Assembly (NCBI GenBank): GCA_038373885.1
Contig: JAWZYV010011911.1
Span: 124,001 to 188,000, forward strand
Origin: Cheiracanthium punctorium
Taxonomy: Eukaryota; Arthropoda; Arachnida; Araneae; Cheiracanthiidae
Reading direction: 5' to 3'
DNA: 64,000 nucleotides
Shown here: in pieces, positions 35,029-44,420 of the stretch
Position numbering within the stretch: the first letter of the stretch is position 1
Layout: each line of letters starts with the position of its first letter
Program-made: the position numbers and the translations under genes
The notes under the pieces: generated by a model
Seen by the model: the letters and a program-made list of their open reading frames with translations, nothing else
What the model was told of the DNA's origin: nothing
Database searches by the model: none

Positions 35029-35268
35029 ATGATAAACTTAAAAATCGAACAGCGCTTAAATTTGAAATTCCTCGTGAAATTAAAAAAAATCGCCAAATGA
35101 ATGTTTTAAATTGTTAAAGGAGGCATTTAGGGATAACTGCATGCCAAATAGTTCAATTTTTTAATGACGCAAACTATTTTCGGAATGGCGGGAGGTTTGT
35201 GTAAATGAAAAACCGTCCGGTTGGCCTGAAAAGTGCATTGAAGGTACCACATTTTCAGTTCGTAGAAG
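35029..35268 (+). pseudogene. Mariner transposase N-terminal fragment
   Basis: From an ATG at 35,029 the frame reads NLKIEQRLNLKFLVKL. After a frame change it continues KSPNECFKLLKEAFRDNC, the helix-turn-helix DNA-binding start typical of mariner transposases. A stop and a second frame change follow before KNRPVGL, the site of the usual 'RPGRP'-like linker. It is clearly broken. Confidence 0.82.
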
Positions 35269-35464
35269 CAGAGCCTCATTATGACCAACGGGGGCCCCGG
35301 GCATTGATGAATTTGGAGGCCCCATCAATGAAATTTTTTTTATTTTTTTTTATAAAATTTTGATATAAAAAATATATTTCAGAACAGTAGTTGAAATTGG
35401 TGGGCCCTTTTGAGCCGGGGACCCTGGGCAAGTCCCGATTTGCCCATGCGATAATAAGTCTCTG
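35269..35464. mobile_element. hAT-like MITE inserted in mariner
   Basis: A 196-bp element begins CAGAGCCTCATTATGACC and, on the other strand, begins CAGAGACTTATTATCGCA. It is flanked by CGTAGAAG (35,261-35,268) and AGTAGAAG (35,465-35,472), an 8-bp target duplication with one mismatch. Inverted CAG-type tips and an 8-bp duplication are hallmarks of hAT elements. The interior is G/C-rich at the ends and A/T-rich in the middle with no open frame of its own. Removing it and one target copy rejoins mariner sequence, so it inserted after the mariner did. Confidence 0.75.
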
Positions 35465-35615
35465 AGTAGAAGTGGTGAAAGAAAAAACCGCAGATTTTCT
35501 GAAGAAAGCGACACTTAATGGCTTGCAGCACTGATCTGAGCAGTAGAATATTCGTATGTAGAGATGTATTGATAGGGAAGGTTAGTATGTTGAAGGGGAC
35601 TAAAACATATTTGTA
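35465..35615 (+). pseudogene. Mariner transposase C-terminal fragment
   Basis: One frame reads VEVVKEKTADFLKKATLNGL and then, with stops at several positions, a segment ending RCIDREG-stop-YVEGD followed by TAA. The 'R-C-I-D-x-x-G-x-Y-x-E-G-D' ending is diagnostic of mariner transposases. At least four in-frame stops show long decay. Confidence 0.85.
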
Positions 35616-35709
35616 TAATTTTTTCAATAAAGTTTTAATCTTTAAGACTAGTCCGTTATCAATTTGCCGTCCGTAGATAAAGGATTAAATACGATTAAAA
35701 CATTTTCGT

Positions 35710-36600
35710 ATTTATATATTATGGATGCCTATATTGTGTTTATTTCACTACATTGCTGTTTTGTAAGAAATCATTGAATCAGAAACATGGAACACCTTTA
35801 TCGTTGAAATTTACAACTAAGAACAGTATATATCAATCAGCATTTCATTAAGATATATTTCACTAAAGCAATAAAAATTAGTTTCATTTAATTATTAAAC
35901 AAATGACTGCTTGCGAGCAAAAAGAATTATGAAAAATAATTAAGAAAGTCGATTTCATATATCTTAAATCTATTTTCAAATGCTAATGTACCAAAAATTA
36001 AATTGAAAATCTTACCCGTTTGATACTTCACGTATTGTCTTGAAAATGCAATTAGCTAGGGGAATAGCTTTATAATTAAATTTCTAATATTGCCATTTGG
36101 TATAAATGAATACTTGTGCATTTCATCTTTGTCCTGATTTTGCGTGCACAGACGGAGCTATTAAAAGGCCCTGAAATAAATGATTTCTTTGAACATTTTC
36201 CCAAAGTTTTATTTATTTATTTATACACTTTTTTAGTTAAATGAGGTGTAAAACAAAGGACTGGTTCTTTAATAATCTCTTTTTCAACTCTTCTTGGAAG
36301 AAAACTTTCACACATTGGCAGGTGAAAATTCATAACTATAATCAGTCAAGATAAATCACATATCCTTCTCCTTCTGTCAGAATATGTGTTAAAGTCTATC
36401 ACGGATGCAAAAATAATTTGTTTTATGTGTCGCACGAATTACCACTAAAAGTTATTGATATATATTATAAACACACTTAAAAGTATTTTACTATCCTGTA
36501 AACATCAAAATATATAAGTAGAGGAGAAACAGTATTAGAATAGGATCAAAAATCGTGCACTTACTACAATTAAAGGTTTTACTGTGAAAAAAATCATAAA
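35710..36600. other. AT-rich sequence, no gene seen
   Basis: AT-rich DNA with an (ATTT)n-like run at about 36,210-36,225. Nothing else was recognised. Confidence 0.5.
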
Positions 36601-36614
36601 ACAGTAGAAAGTGT

Positions 36615-36998
36615 TCAGGGGTAATCAACTCCAACTAACAAGACAGGTAGCATCATCTTTTGAGGAACACAATAGTCCGATAACCAAAGATTAGAACTAC
36701 ATCTTTTAGGTACCAAATAAACTACATTTTTTTTGTAAACTTCAAGATAGCTCCCGTCCAGCCTCTTTTTTTTAGGAAACTTTTCAATTGCCAGTTGTGT
36801 ACGTAGGTGTACATTTGTCGGCTTATGGGATAAATAGTTTAAAGCAGATGACAAAAATGTACAATTTTCGTCTACATAACTACTGTAAAGTCCAATTTTA
36901 AGCTGTGCTTTATGGTCAAGACAAACATTTTTATGTTTAAAATCTGAATTCCTACTCTGGCAGTCTTGAAGAAGTCTGAGTCGCAATAATGAAGGCAT
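36615..36998 (-). CDS. Unrecognised 127-codon open frame
   Basis: A minus-strand frame runs from Met at 36,998 to a stop at 36,615. The product is basic, Leu/Lys/Ser/Tyr-rich, with no signal peptide, membrane segment or motif that I can place; a run such as KFPKKKRLDGSYLEVYKK is simply basic. It is among the longest frames in the window. Its flanks show no promoter, and the random expectation for such a length in 64 kb is not negligible. It could be an exon, a decayed transposon frame, or chance. Confidence 0.15.
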   Translation of the reverse strand: MPSLLRLRLLQDCQSRNSDFKHKNVCLDHKAQLKIGLYSSYVDENCTFLSSALNYLSHKPTNVHLRTQLAIEKFPKKKRLDGSYLEVYKKNVVYLVPKRCSSNLWLSDYCVPQKMMLPVLLVGVDYP

Positions 36999-37016
36999 TT
37001 AAAGAAACTGAGCAAA

Positions 37017-37308
37017 GAATTATTTGCGATTACCAATTTACCTTTTCACTCTTGCTTCGCATCCTAGCAAGACAACTAGTTAAAAAGCCGTTCAAAATAT
37101 GTCTTGTAGCCGTTCAAAATATGAACGCCTTTTGAAAGTCTTTTGAAATAGTTACGCTACTAGAATTATTTGCGATTACCAATTTACCTTTTCACTCTTG
37201 CTCCTGCATCCTAGCAAGACAACTAGTTAAAAAGCCGTTCAATATATGTCTTGTAGCCGTTCAAAATATGAACGCCTTTTGAAAGTCTTTTGAAATAGTT
37301 ACGCTACT
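37017..37308. repeat. 146-bp tandem duplication, nearly identical
   Basis: A 146-bp unit starting GAATTATTTGCGATTACC at about 37,017 is repeated at 37,163 with only a handful of differences. Each unit contains two copies of a shorter internal word, GCCGTTCAA(A/T)ATATG. The high identity in otherwise decayed DNA means a recent duplication. Confidence 0.95.
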
Positions 37309-37375
37309 CGAGCACCACCTACGCTACTAATGCACCACCTAAGCTACTAGAGCTACGTAGAGGTACCACCTACAT
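37296..37375. repeat. Short tandem repeat around ACGCTACT..GCACCACCT
   Basis: Directly after the 146-bp pair, a ~20-bp unit recurs about three times (GCTACTCGAGCACCACCTAC, GCTACTAATGCACCACCTAA, then a diverged copy). The words extend the edge of the duplication, consistent with slippage at the same spot. Confidence 0.8.
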
Positions 37376-37956
37376 TGTTGTATCCTAATAACACACATTT
37401 TACATTTTGAATGTAATGACATACTTATTTTCACATGACAAATGCAGTAGCGTGCTTATTAGTAAATTATTAAGTTTGAACAGAATTGCGATCGAAGTTT
37501 CAATCTCTAGGTAATCACTAATCAGCTTTGTAGCTTACATTATGCGAATTTTCGGTAGATGCGTCCTCTCTTTAGTTCATTAATAAAACTGGAAATCCAA
37601 AGCTGGTCAAGGGAGTTAAAAATGCATCGTTGTGTCTTTTCAAAGATATATGTTGTTAAATTAAGGTAGAGTAAACTGAAGTATTCGAGAATATTCAACA
37701 GAAAAAATATTTAATGTTTATCAATGGATCATTTACCACAGAGAAGTCAGACATGTTGATATTGCATGTTAAGTTACACGCGCACGTTATAATATAGCGC
37801 AAACTGGAAACTTTCATAATTGAAATAAAAGAATAAATTCGGGGCTTTTTAATATGAAGTGTATGGCACATTGGCAATTTAAACTGATATGAAAAGAATG
37901 TTCAGAATCCTCTAAAATAAAAATTGACGTGAATTTATTTAGCACTGCAGCTGTAT

Positions 37957-38130
37957 ACAGGGTGCCCCATAATGATTGGGACACACTTTAAAGGTATTTA
38001 AATTGAAATAAGAAACACATGGAAATTTAGGATCCAAAACGCCTCTTTCACTTACCTGTTAAGAGTCACTTTGGGAATATATTAAAGTGTTCGTCTAATT
38101 AACCGAATTTAATAAGTAATGGGCTTGTCT
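37957..38130 (+). repeat. CAGGGTG-tipped dispersed repeat fragment
   Basis: TACAGGGTGCCCCATAATGA opens the segment, and TACCTGTTAAGAGTCACTTT and GTTCGTCTAATTAACCGAAT follow, words shared with 23,800-23,885. No second inverted end was found, so it is probably a one-ended copy of the CAGGGTG family. It lies directly left of the pogo-like element. Confidence 0.5.
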
Positions 38131-38167
38131 TCAAAAATTGCATAAATGAAATAATATTTCTAAACTA

Positions 38168-39246
38168 CAGCGGAGCGTTTAAATGTTTCTCATTTATACG
38201 TTTTATCATTTATACGTTTTCCTGAAATTGAAAATTTCATTTAGAAGTTTTTTAGAACTGAAAAAGGGTGAAAATGTGTGATGCAAAAGTTTTCAACAAG
38301 TTTTGTCAGATTCTCTAGTTCTGTGCATTTAGAAAAGGCTCGTCAAGGTCGCAAGATTTTTCCACTTTTTCTTCTTTCCCCCTTAGTTGCCATGGTTCCG
38401 TCAAATCTCAGTTTTTCCGCACATGATTTCGTTATCACAAGGAGAAAGCAAGCGATAAATGGGAGAAAACTATCTGTACTCCTCAACTGATGTATCGATA
38501 AAAAGAGTAAGACCGCTCTCTCACAGGTGCAACGCGGTGAAAAGTGTGCACTTGACGAGCCTATTCTAAATACACAGAGTATAATTTTATGAAAGAATAC
38601 CTATTTTCTTGTGATTAAAATGATAATGTTAACCCATTTATGCCTAGCGTCCCTTTTTTGGTACGGCATTATCGCTATCAGTCGAAAACGTTATTTATTT
38701 TTCCTAGCCTTTATTCACGAGTATTGAACCTCAACTCCACAACATATTTTAACATGACCTAGTAGGATGTTGACACTTCATTTTTTATACCTTAAGATTT
38801 TAAAAGAAATCATCAATTGTTCAAGAAGTTGACATCAGAAATTTATCTATTACTGCTGATATTAGCGAAAATCGAAGAAAGTCGCAAAAATATCCAGGCA
38901 CAAATGGGTTAAACAAGCACTTTTGACTAAGAACAATTAACTTTTTCCTATGCATTCTCAGACAGCCATACGACAGAAAATTACAAAACATTTTGTACAT
39001 GCCAGATGAATATGAATACGGGTACTAGTTGTACATTAAATTCAGAATAAAACTGTTAGTATTACATACCACTGGGTGTATTTTGTTCTCATACAGATGT
39101 AATATCTTAATTTAAATAAGATTTTTTTTTATGGTTGGTTATAACGAAAATGTGCGTACTTTCGAAAATTTCGTTTATACGTTTTTCCTATTTATACGTT
39201 TGGTCCTTAAGTCCCCTGAAAAAAACGTATAAACGGTGCTTCATTG
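38168..39246. mobile_element. Pogo/Tigger-like non-autonomous element
   Basis: The left tip is CAGCGGAGCGTTTAAATG with subterminal ATTTATACGTTTT words. The right tip read inward on the other strand is CAATGAAGCACCGTTTATAC with the same ATTTATACG / TTTATACGTTTT words. Both outer borders are TA (38,166-38,167 and 39,247-39,248), the target used by Tc1/mariner/pogo elements. Ends of the type CAGTGAAGC..CGTTTA are typical of pogo/Tigger MITEs. The 70-codon frame at 38,278-38,490 is not recognised as a transposase. Confidence 0.65.
38633..38908. mobile_element. piggyBac-like MITE nested in the pogo-like element
   Basis: A 276-bp block is flanked by TTAA at 38,629-38,632 and at 38,909-38,912. It begins CCCATTTATGCCTAGCG, and from the other end CCCATTTGTGCCTGGAT, so about 13 of 15 terminal bases match. 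TTAA duplication and CCC-starting tips are the signature of piggyBac transposition. No open frame is inside, hence non-autonomous. Because it interrupts the pogo-like element, it is the younger of the two. Confidence 0.8.
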
Positions 39247-39539
39247 TATTAGTTTTAGTCACGCGCTTTGTGGGAAATACATTTGACGTATAATGGTCGG
39301 AAAGTTCATTAATATTTCAGAACTCGAAGTGATTATTAGCAGCTACACGAAGACAACGTTTCCAACCCAGCATTCTCGCTCAAATATGTGTCCGTATTGT
39401 ATGTCCTACCTTCTCTTAAAGGCTATTCCAATCATTAAGGGACACGTTACGTATAATAAAGATTGGCGTAAAATATAATAATGTGACCAGACCTTTATAA
39501 CCACTTAAATTTCTGTTATGATTCCACAAAACTTGACCA

Positions 39540-39680
39540 ATGACTGCGTGGTTAAGACACGGAACGTTAGTATACGTCTAAAGTTTAAAGGTTTAAGATT
39601 ATGGCCTACTGCACGGCTGTCGATATACCAGTATGGACTTTTAGGCGGGTTCTCCAGACATGGATAATGTTATATCCCTT
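39540..39680 (+). mobile_element. Degraded SINE-like (tRNA-box) sequence
   Basis: A-box-like TGGTTAAGACACGG near 39,549 and B-box-like GGTTTAAGATTATGG near 39,589 are spaced as in tRNA-derived promoters. A CTGCACGGCTGTCGAT segment follows. No tail or duplication was seen. It is an old fragment at best. Confidence 0.3.
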
Positions 39681-39689
39681 TGAAAAGTC

Positions 39690-40590
39690 CTCCTCCAAAA
39701 GTATTTCTCTTGCTGGCAGATACCCTTAGTGTGCTTTGTCTTCACAAAACAATACAAACTCATTGATAAATCTGATAACACAATATAATGAAAGGCACTG
39801 ACACATTTTCTCAATCCTACCTCAGTTTTTAGTAAATCTTTTCATACTTTCATTACCAAAAATATTATGCAACATCGTATATTGAATCTTTGAAAATTTA
39901 TATTCAAAAATTTTCTATTTCTAAAACCCGAATTCCTAGTTCATTTTTGCGCAAGAAAGCATAAAGGGCACGAAATATATTGAATCACGAACCATGAATC
40001 TTTCTCTTTAACATACAAATACTTTCATCCGAGACAATTTAGTTTCAAATTACATATTTCGCACGAACGCGAATATGATAAAACGCTTTTGATACGCGTA
40101 TGAGAAGGAAATGATTCGCTCCGTGTCCTGTGCGGTGTTTATTTATGCAATCGATTGCATTTTCGACGTGAAGACTGCCAGAGGGAAAATATAAATGTGT
40201 GTTTTGACTAAATAAATTTTCACCGTGTAGCGTTACTTTCACTATCAAGTTAAGCATCGATAAATAAAACGCCATCTGTTATCTGGCATTCAACTTCTTG
40301 TTTTTTGGAAATGAAAGGAAGATTTAAATTGAAATTTTTATTGAGATTCTCCCCGAGTTGCTTCATCGCTTAGTATGTGAAATGTGCTTTAGTAATATTA
40401 GAAAATGAATGCAAAATAATCTAGTATTTGTAGATTTATTTGTGTCTTATTTTAAATTTTTGGAAAGAGAATATTTATTACAATTAAAGTTAATTATAAT
40501 TTAATACACTTTATAATTTAATAAACTGTATGATATTCTCTTTAATTACACTTTATAATAGACTTTATATTATATTTATAATACTTTAAA
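39690..40590. other. AT-rich sequence, no gene seen
   Basis: Non-coding AT-rich DNA. The 76-codon minus-strand frame at 40,045-40,275 is not recognised. Confidence 0.45.
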
Positions 40591-40690
40591 ATATATACAC
40601 TTTATAATATATTTATATCACTTTAAAATATATACACTTTATAATATATTTATATCACTTTAAAATATATACACTTTATAATATACTCTG
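40540..40690. repeat. 37-bp tandem repeat of ACACTTTATAATATATTTAT
   Basis: ACACTTTATAATAT starts at 40,597, 40,634 and 40,671, an exact 37-bp period, with a degenerate unit just upstream. It is pure A/T/C minisatellite. Confidence 0.93.
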
Positions 40691-43078
40691 CATAATTGAG
40701 GTGGCATTAGTAACGTATGTGTATGAAGCACTTACAATGTATACTTTCCTAAATATCATTAATTACGTAGCGTTTTATAGTTAGATAAGTCTATGGAACG
40801 TTCTTCAGACATAGCGAAATACATAGCCACATATAAATCGGATTTTTAAAAGTACTCTATTTAACATTCGCCGAAGAAAAATACCTTTTTACATTTTAAA
40901 TTAAAGGAAAGCTAATAGAAGAATAACATCAACTTACCACTCGAATTCTATAAAGAACCTTAACATTTGCATTAACATTTCCTCCCCTGCTGCATCAGGC
41001 AACCCTATTGAAAATTGCAACGAAAACGTGTCGACGTCCACAAATCATGTCTACCAAACATATGTCCACAAAAATATATCGACAGAAAAATCCGGAGTAA
41101 AAGAAATATCACTCAAGTGCTTAAAAATGTGTCCAAACTCGAATAAACTATCAAATAGATCGTATTTAATAATATGATCTATTTCGAATTGATTTTTTAC
41201 ATGCACAAAACAACTCAATCTAATCCACGTGTAATTTAGAATTGAAAAATTACTGGAAAAAATATTAATATTTTAAGTTGTCTTAACGACCAGACTTCAG
41301 AAGCCAGATTCATTGCTTAGACGATGATAAAATAAATGAGATGAAAGTGTGCTGCAGTGAAATCAAAACTTTGTTAAACAAAACTCGTGGCTGAAAACGT
41401 GCAAAATTAATTTTAATTTCGGTTGATTATCAGGTCCACTTTAGGAATCTGCATGAAGTTCCAAAGATCCACATCGCTTATCATACATTTACCCGAAAGG
41501 TTGTCACATAAAAAAGGAAATCGTCAGGATAACTACATCTGAACATTTATCTCCAAGCTCGCGGAAAAAGAGGGTTAAAGTAGCATTCATTGTAGTGCAG
41601 TTATAAAAATATTGGGAATGTCCTTGTTACGTCACATGATCTTAATTTTTTCTGTGGATCACTGTTTAAGTGTGCCAGTTTCATTTAAATTATTCTGTTA
41701 AACTGAAATACCCATGCATTTCTGAAATTCCCATGTAATTAATCAATAAATACATGAAAAGTATTTACTGTACTTATAATTTTAATATCTACAAAACACA
41801 GTTTTATGTTAGTTACAAAAGGGCAGAGCAATATAGGAAGGCAATCTTTGAAAGAAAATTTACCAATAGTTTCTTTTTTAAAATATTAATAGCTATTAAT
41901 TAAGAATAATTGAATTATTTACTTATTATTCCATCAAAACAAACATTGTAATGCATAAACGATCAATAGATGGCGCTAAAACACAAAATAGTAAATTTTA
42001 CATTTTCAGGCGTTTAGTGTTTTTTCACTCATGTGACCTAACGCAACCGATTTCTGAACCCGAAAACGAACATACGCACAATTTTGCAAACGATGTGTGT
42101 AAAGTTTGAAATGCTTATAAAAGTTTTGGAAAAGTTTCTATAAAGTTTGGTACTTGACAAATGATACAAATGTCGCTTTTCAGAATTTATACATATATAT
42201 ATAATATAAAATAGCTTAACTTACGTAATATGGAATCCCAAGTAAAACGTTATTTGATAGCACATAATAACAAATATAATACGTAACTATGAAATAATAA
42301 TTGATAATCCAGGGGCTATTCTTTTTAATCTTTCGAAAACAAACTTTTTACAAAAGAGTCTAATAAAAATGTAGTACTTCAATCTAGTACTTTTGTTGTT
42401 CAAGAATCTGGGTTCATTCTTTTGTGAACATTTCGTTTCAGAGCATTTAATATTTCAAGAAATTTTGAAACTTATGAAAAATTAAGCATTTTTCGTCCTA
42501 AGCCCTTAAATAGTTGACACGTACGACAGAAAGCTCGAAAGCATTACGAGATCGCAGGCAAGCTCCTAAATAAGTGTGGAGAAATGAAAATTATGAGAAG
42601 AAAAGTTGGAGAGAATGAAAATAAATTAGAATGCAACTTTCTTAAATTGTAGAATTTTTAATCTTTGTTTGTAATTTGTAGACGGCAGAAGTTTTATGTA
42701 GGAATTATAAGAAATATCCATGTCGTGTAAGAGTTTGCACATTGTCAATATACATTAAAATCTCATTAATAATCGTGATTATGTAAGCATTTATATTCAG
42801 TAACTTTACTTTATGTGCATTTGAAATACACATTTATAGTAGTGTATTGTAATATAAGAGTGACGTAAGCGTTATCTTTTTATTGTTCCATAGATATTGA
42901 TAATGATTACAAAAAATGTTAAGTTTTTGAATTTATTTAATTATTAAAATCGAAAGAGCGATTATTTATGAAATTTTTAGAAAATACTTTCATAGCATTT
43001 TCAAAAGATATGTATAATCATTCATTTTAGAAACTCAAAATAGTATTTCTGGAGAAAGAAATTATAAGTCTCTACATA
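40690..43078. other. AT-rich sequence, no gene seen
   Basis: AT-rich DNA with no open frame above 60 codons. AACCCTATTG...CGAAAACGTGTCGA at about 41,001-41,034 resembles 31,095-31,135 and marks a dispersed repeat fragment. Confidence 0.45.
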
Positions 43079-43099
43079 ACTACCCTAATAGCACAGATG

Positions 43100-43315
43100 G
43101 TCTCAAAAGGGTCGCTGTGACGTCATAGTGGGTCACAATTATCACAGGACTGTCACATACTAGTCACATTTTGACTTGTGAGTGATGTGACTCTACTGTG
43201 TGGTCACTGTGAAGTTTATTTGTGACCAGTCACCCTGTGACTGGTCACAAATACTGATCGTCGCTCAGTGACTCCATTGTGAAATCACTATGTGTGACTG
43301 TTTTGTGACTTCTGA
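43100..43315. repeat. GTGAC/GTCAC subterminal repeat cluster
   Basis: More than fifteen GTGAC or GTCAC words occur in about 215 bp, for example CTGTGACTGGTCACAAATAC and GACCAGTCACCCTGTGACTG. The latter pairs form a hairpin at about 43,223-43,248. A sparser cluster is at 44,495-44,575 near the other end of the element. Confidence 0.85.
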
Positions 43316-44284
43316 TTTTTTGGACTTAAATGACGTCACACTGGCCGCTTTTGCGACTTTGGAAACAGACTCATTTTTTCTATTATTTTGTGGCAATTTC
43401 TTTCGTGAAACATTTAATCAAAAATCCGAAAATAGTAATACAATAAAATCTCGCAGTTATGAAGTAATGGAATTTAGTTTAATTTATTAATTTTTAAATT
43501 ATTGCGTTTAAACAAGACAATATTATTTATAAAAAAAAATATTATTCTTAAAAATATTAGATTTGAGAGTTCAAATCACAATGGTGAAAACTAAGTATCT
43601 GTGAGTAAAATTAACAATTTCTTTCATATCACCATGGCATATATGTTTCGATAGCGTATGTAGGTTTAAATTTCGGATGGGGGAGACTATCCGGTATTTT
43701 AAACCTCATTGTTATTAGAGTAAATACAAATGTCTCAAAATTGCTGTTTTTTAATAATTGCTTTAAGTTTTCGGATGGGACCCGAGATCCCCCCCCCCCT
43801 GTTTAAATACGTTCCTGGTATGTTTGAAAGTAGGGAAAATTTGAGGTAAAACTATGGTTCTAAGTCAAAAATACTTTATTTATTTTATCTAATACTTTAT
43901 TTATATTATCCAATTAATTTTATTTATTTTTATATGAAATCCCTTTTAGGCAAAATATAGCAAAAATATAAGTTTTATCCCTCATGCCTTAATATATATC
44001 CAAACCCACATGTCGCACATTACAGATTTATTTCATAACCGAATAAAAAATTTCAATAAATCCTTAGTTTTTTCGGATGAATACTTAAATAAAACAGCAC
44101 ATTATCTCCTGAAAATAATTTATGTAGAAAAAAAAATGATTTCCAAGATTTTTAATTTATATTTATTAATTATGGTATTTTCCCACCATTTATAAAATAC
44201 TCCAGAAAAATTTTAAATTTCCAAAACAAGGCATGCCAGAACTAACTTTTGCAGCAATCAGTTTACTTTTAAAGCAACCTGAGC

Positions 44285-44420
44285 AAGATAATCACAGCGC
44301 TGAGGTAACGTGCTGGCCTATGAACCAGGGCGTCTAGGGTTCGATACTGGTCTTATCGTTACCTTGCCTGAGAGTTTGGTGCTGCCATCTAGTGCATGTT
44401 CTCGGTAACTCTTTTTCGCT
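44285..44420 (+). mobile_element. tRNA-derived SINE head within the 1.5-kb element
   Basis: The A-box-like GCTGAGGTAACGTGCTGG near 44,299 and the B-box GGGTTCGATACTGG near 44,337 have tRNA-like spacing, with an anticodon-arm-like CTATGAACCAGGG between. It is followed by GGTGCTGCCATCTAGTGCAT; GGTGCTGCCATCTA also occurs at about 863. The arms do not fold into a complete tRNA, so a SINE is preferred over a tRNA gene. Confidence 0.55.

Larger units (their letters stand above)
34870..35700 (+). mobile_element. Mariner transposon, internally deleted and interrupted
   Basis: The start and the end of a mariner transposase are both recognisable on the plus strand, but the whole middle with the catalytic DDD region is gone. 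The N-terminal part is at about 35,030-35,268 and the C-terminal part at about 35,465-35,615. A 196-bp hAT-like element sits between them. An AATAAA occurs near 35,626, and AGTCCGTTATCAATTTGCCG near 35,650 looks like the 3' terminal region. I could not pair clear terminal inverted repeats. The copy cannot move by itself. Confidence 0.8.

Noticed and set aside
44285..44360. Intact tRNA gene
   Set aside because: Good B box but incomplete cloverleaf, and it lies inside a transposon; treated as a SINE head.
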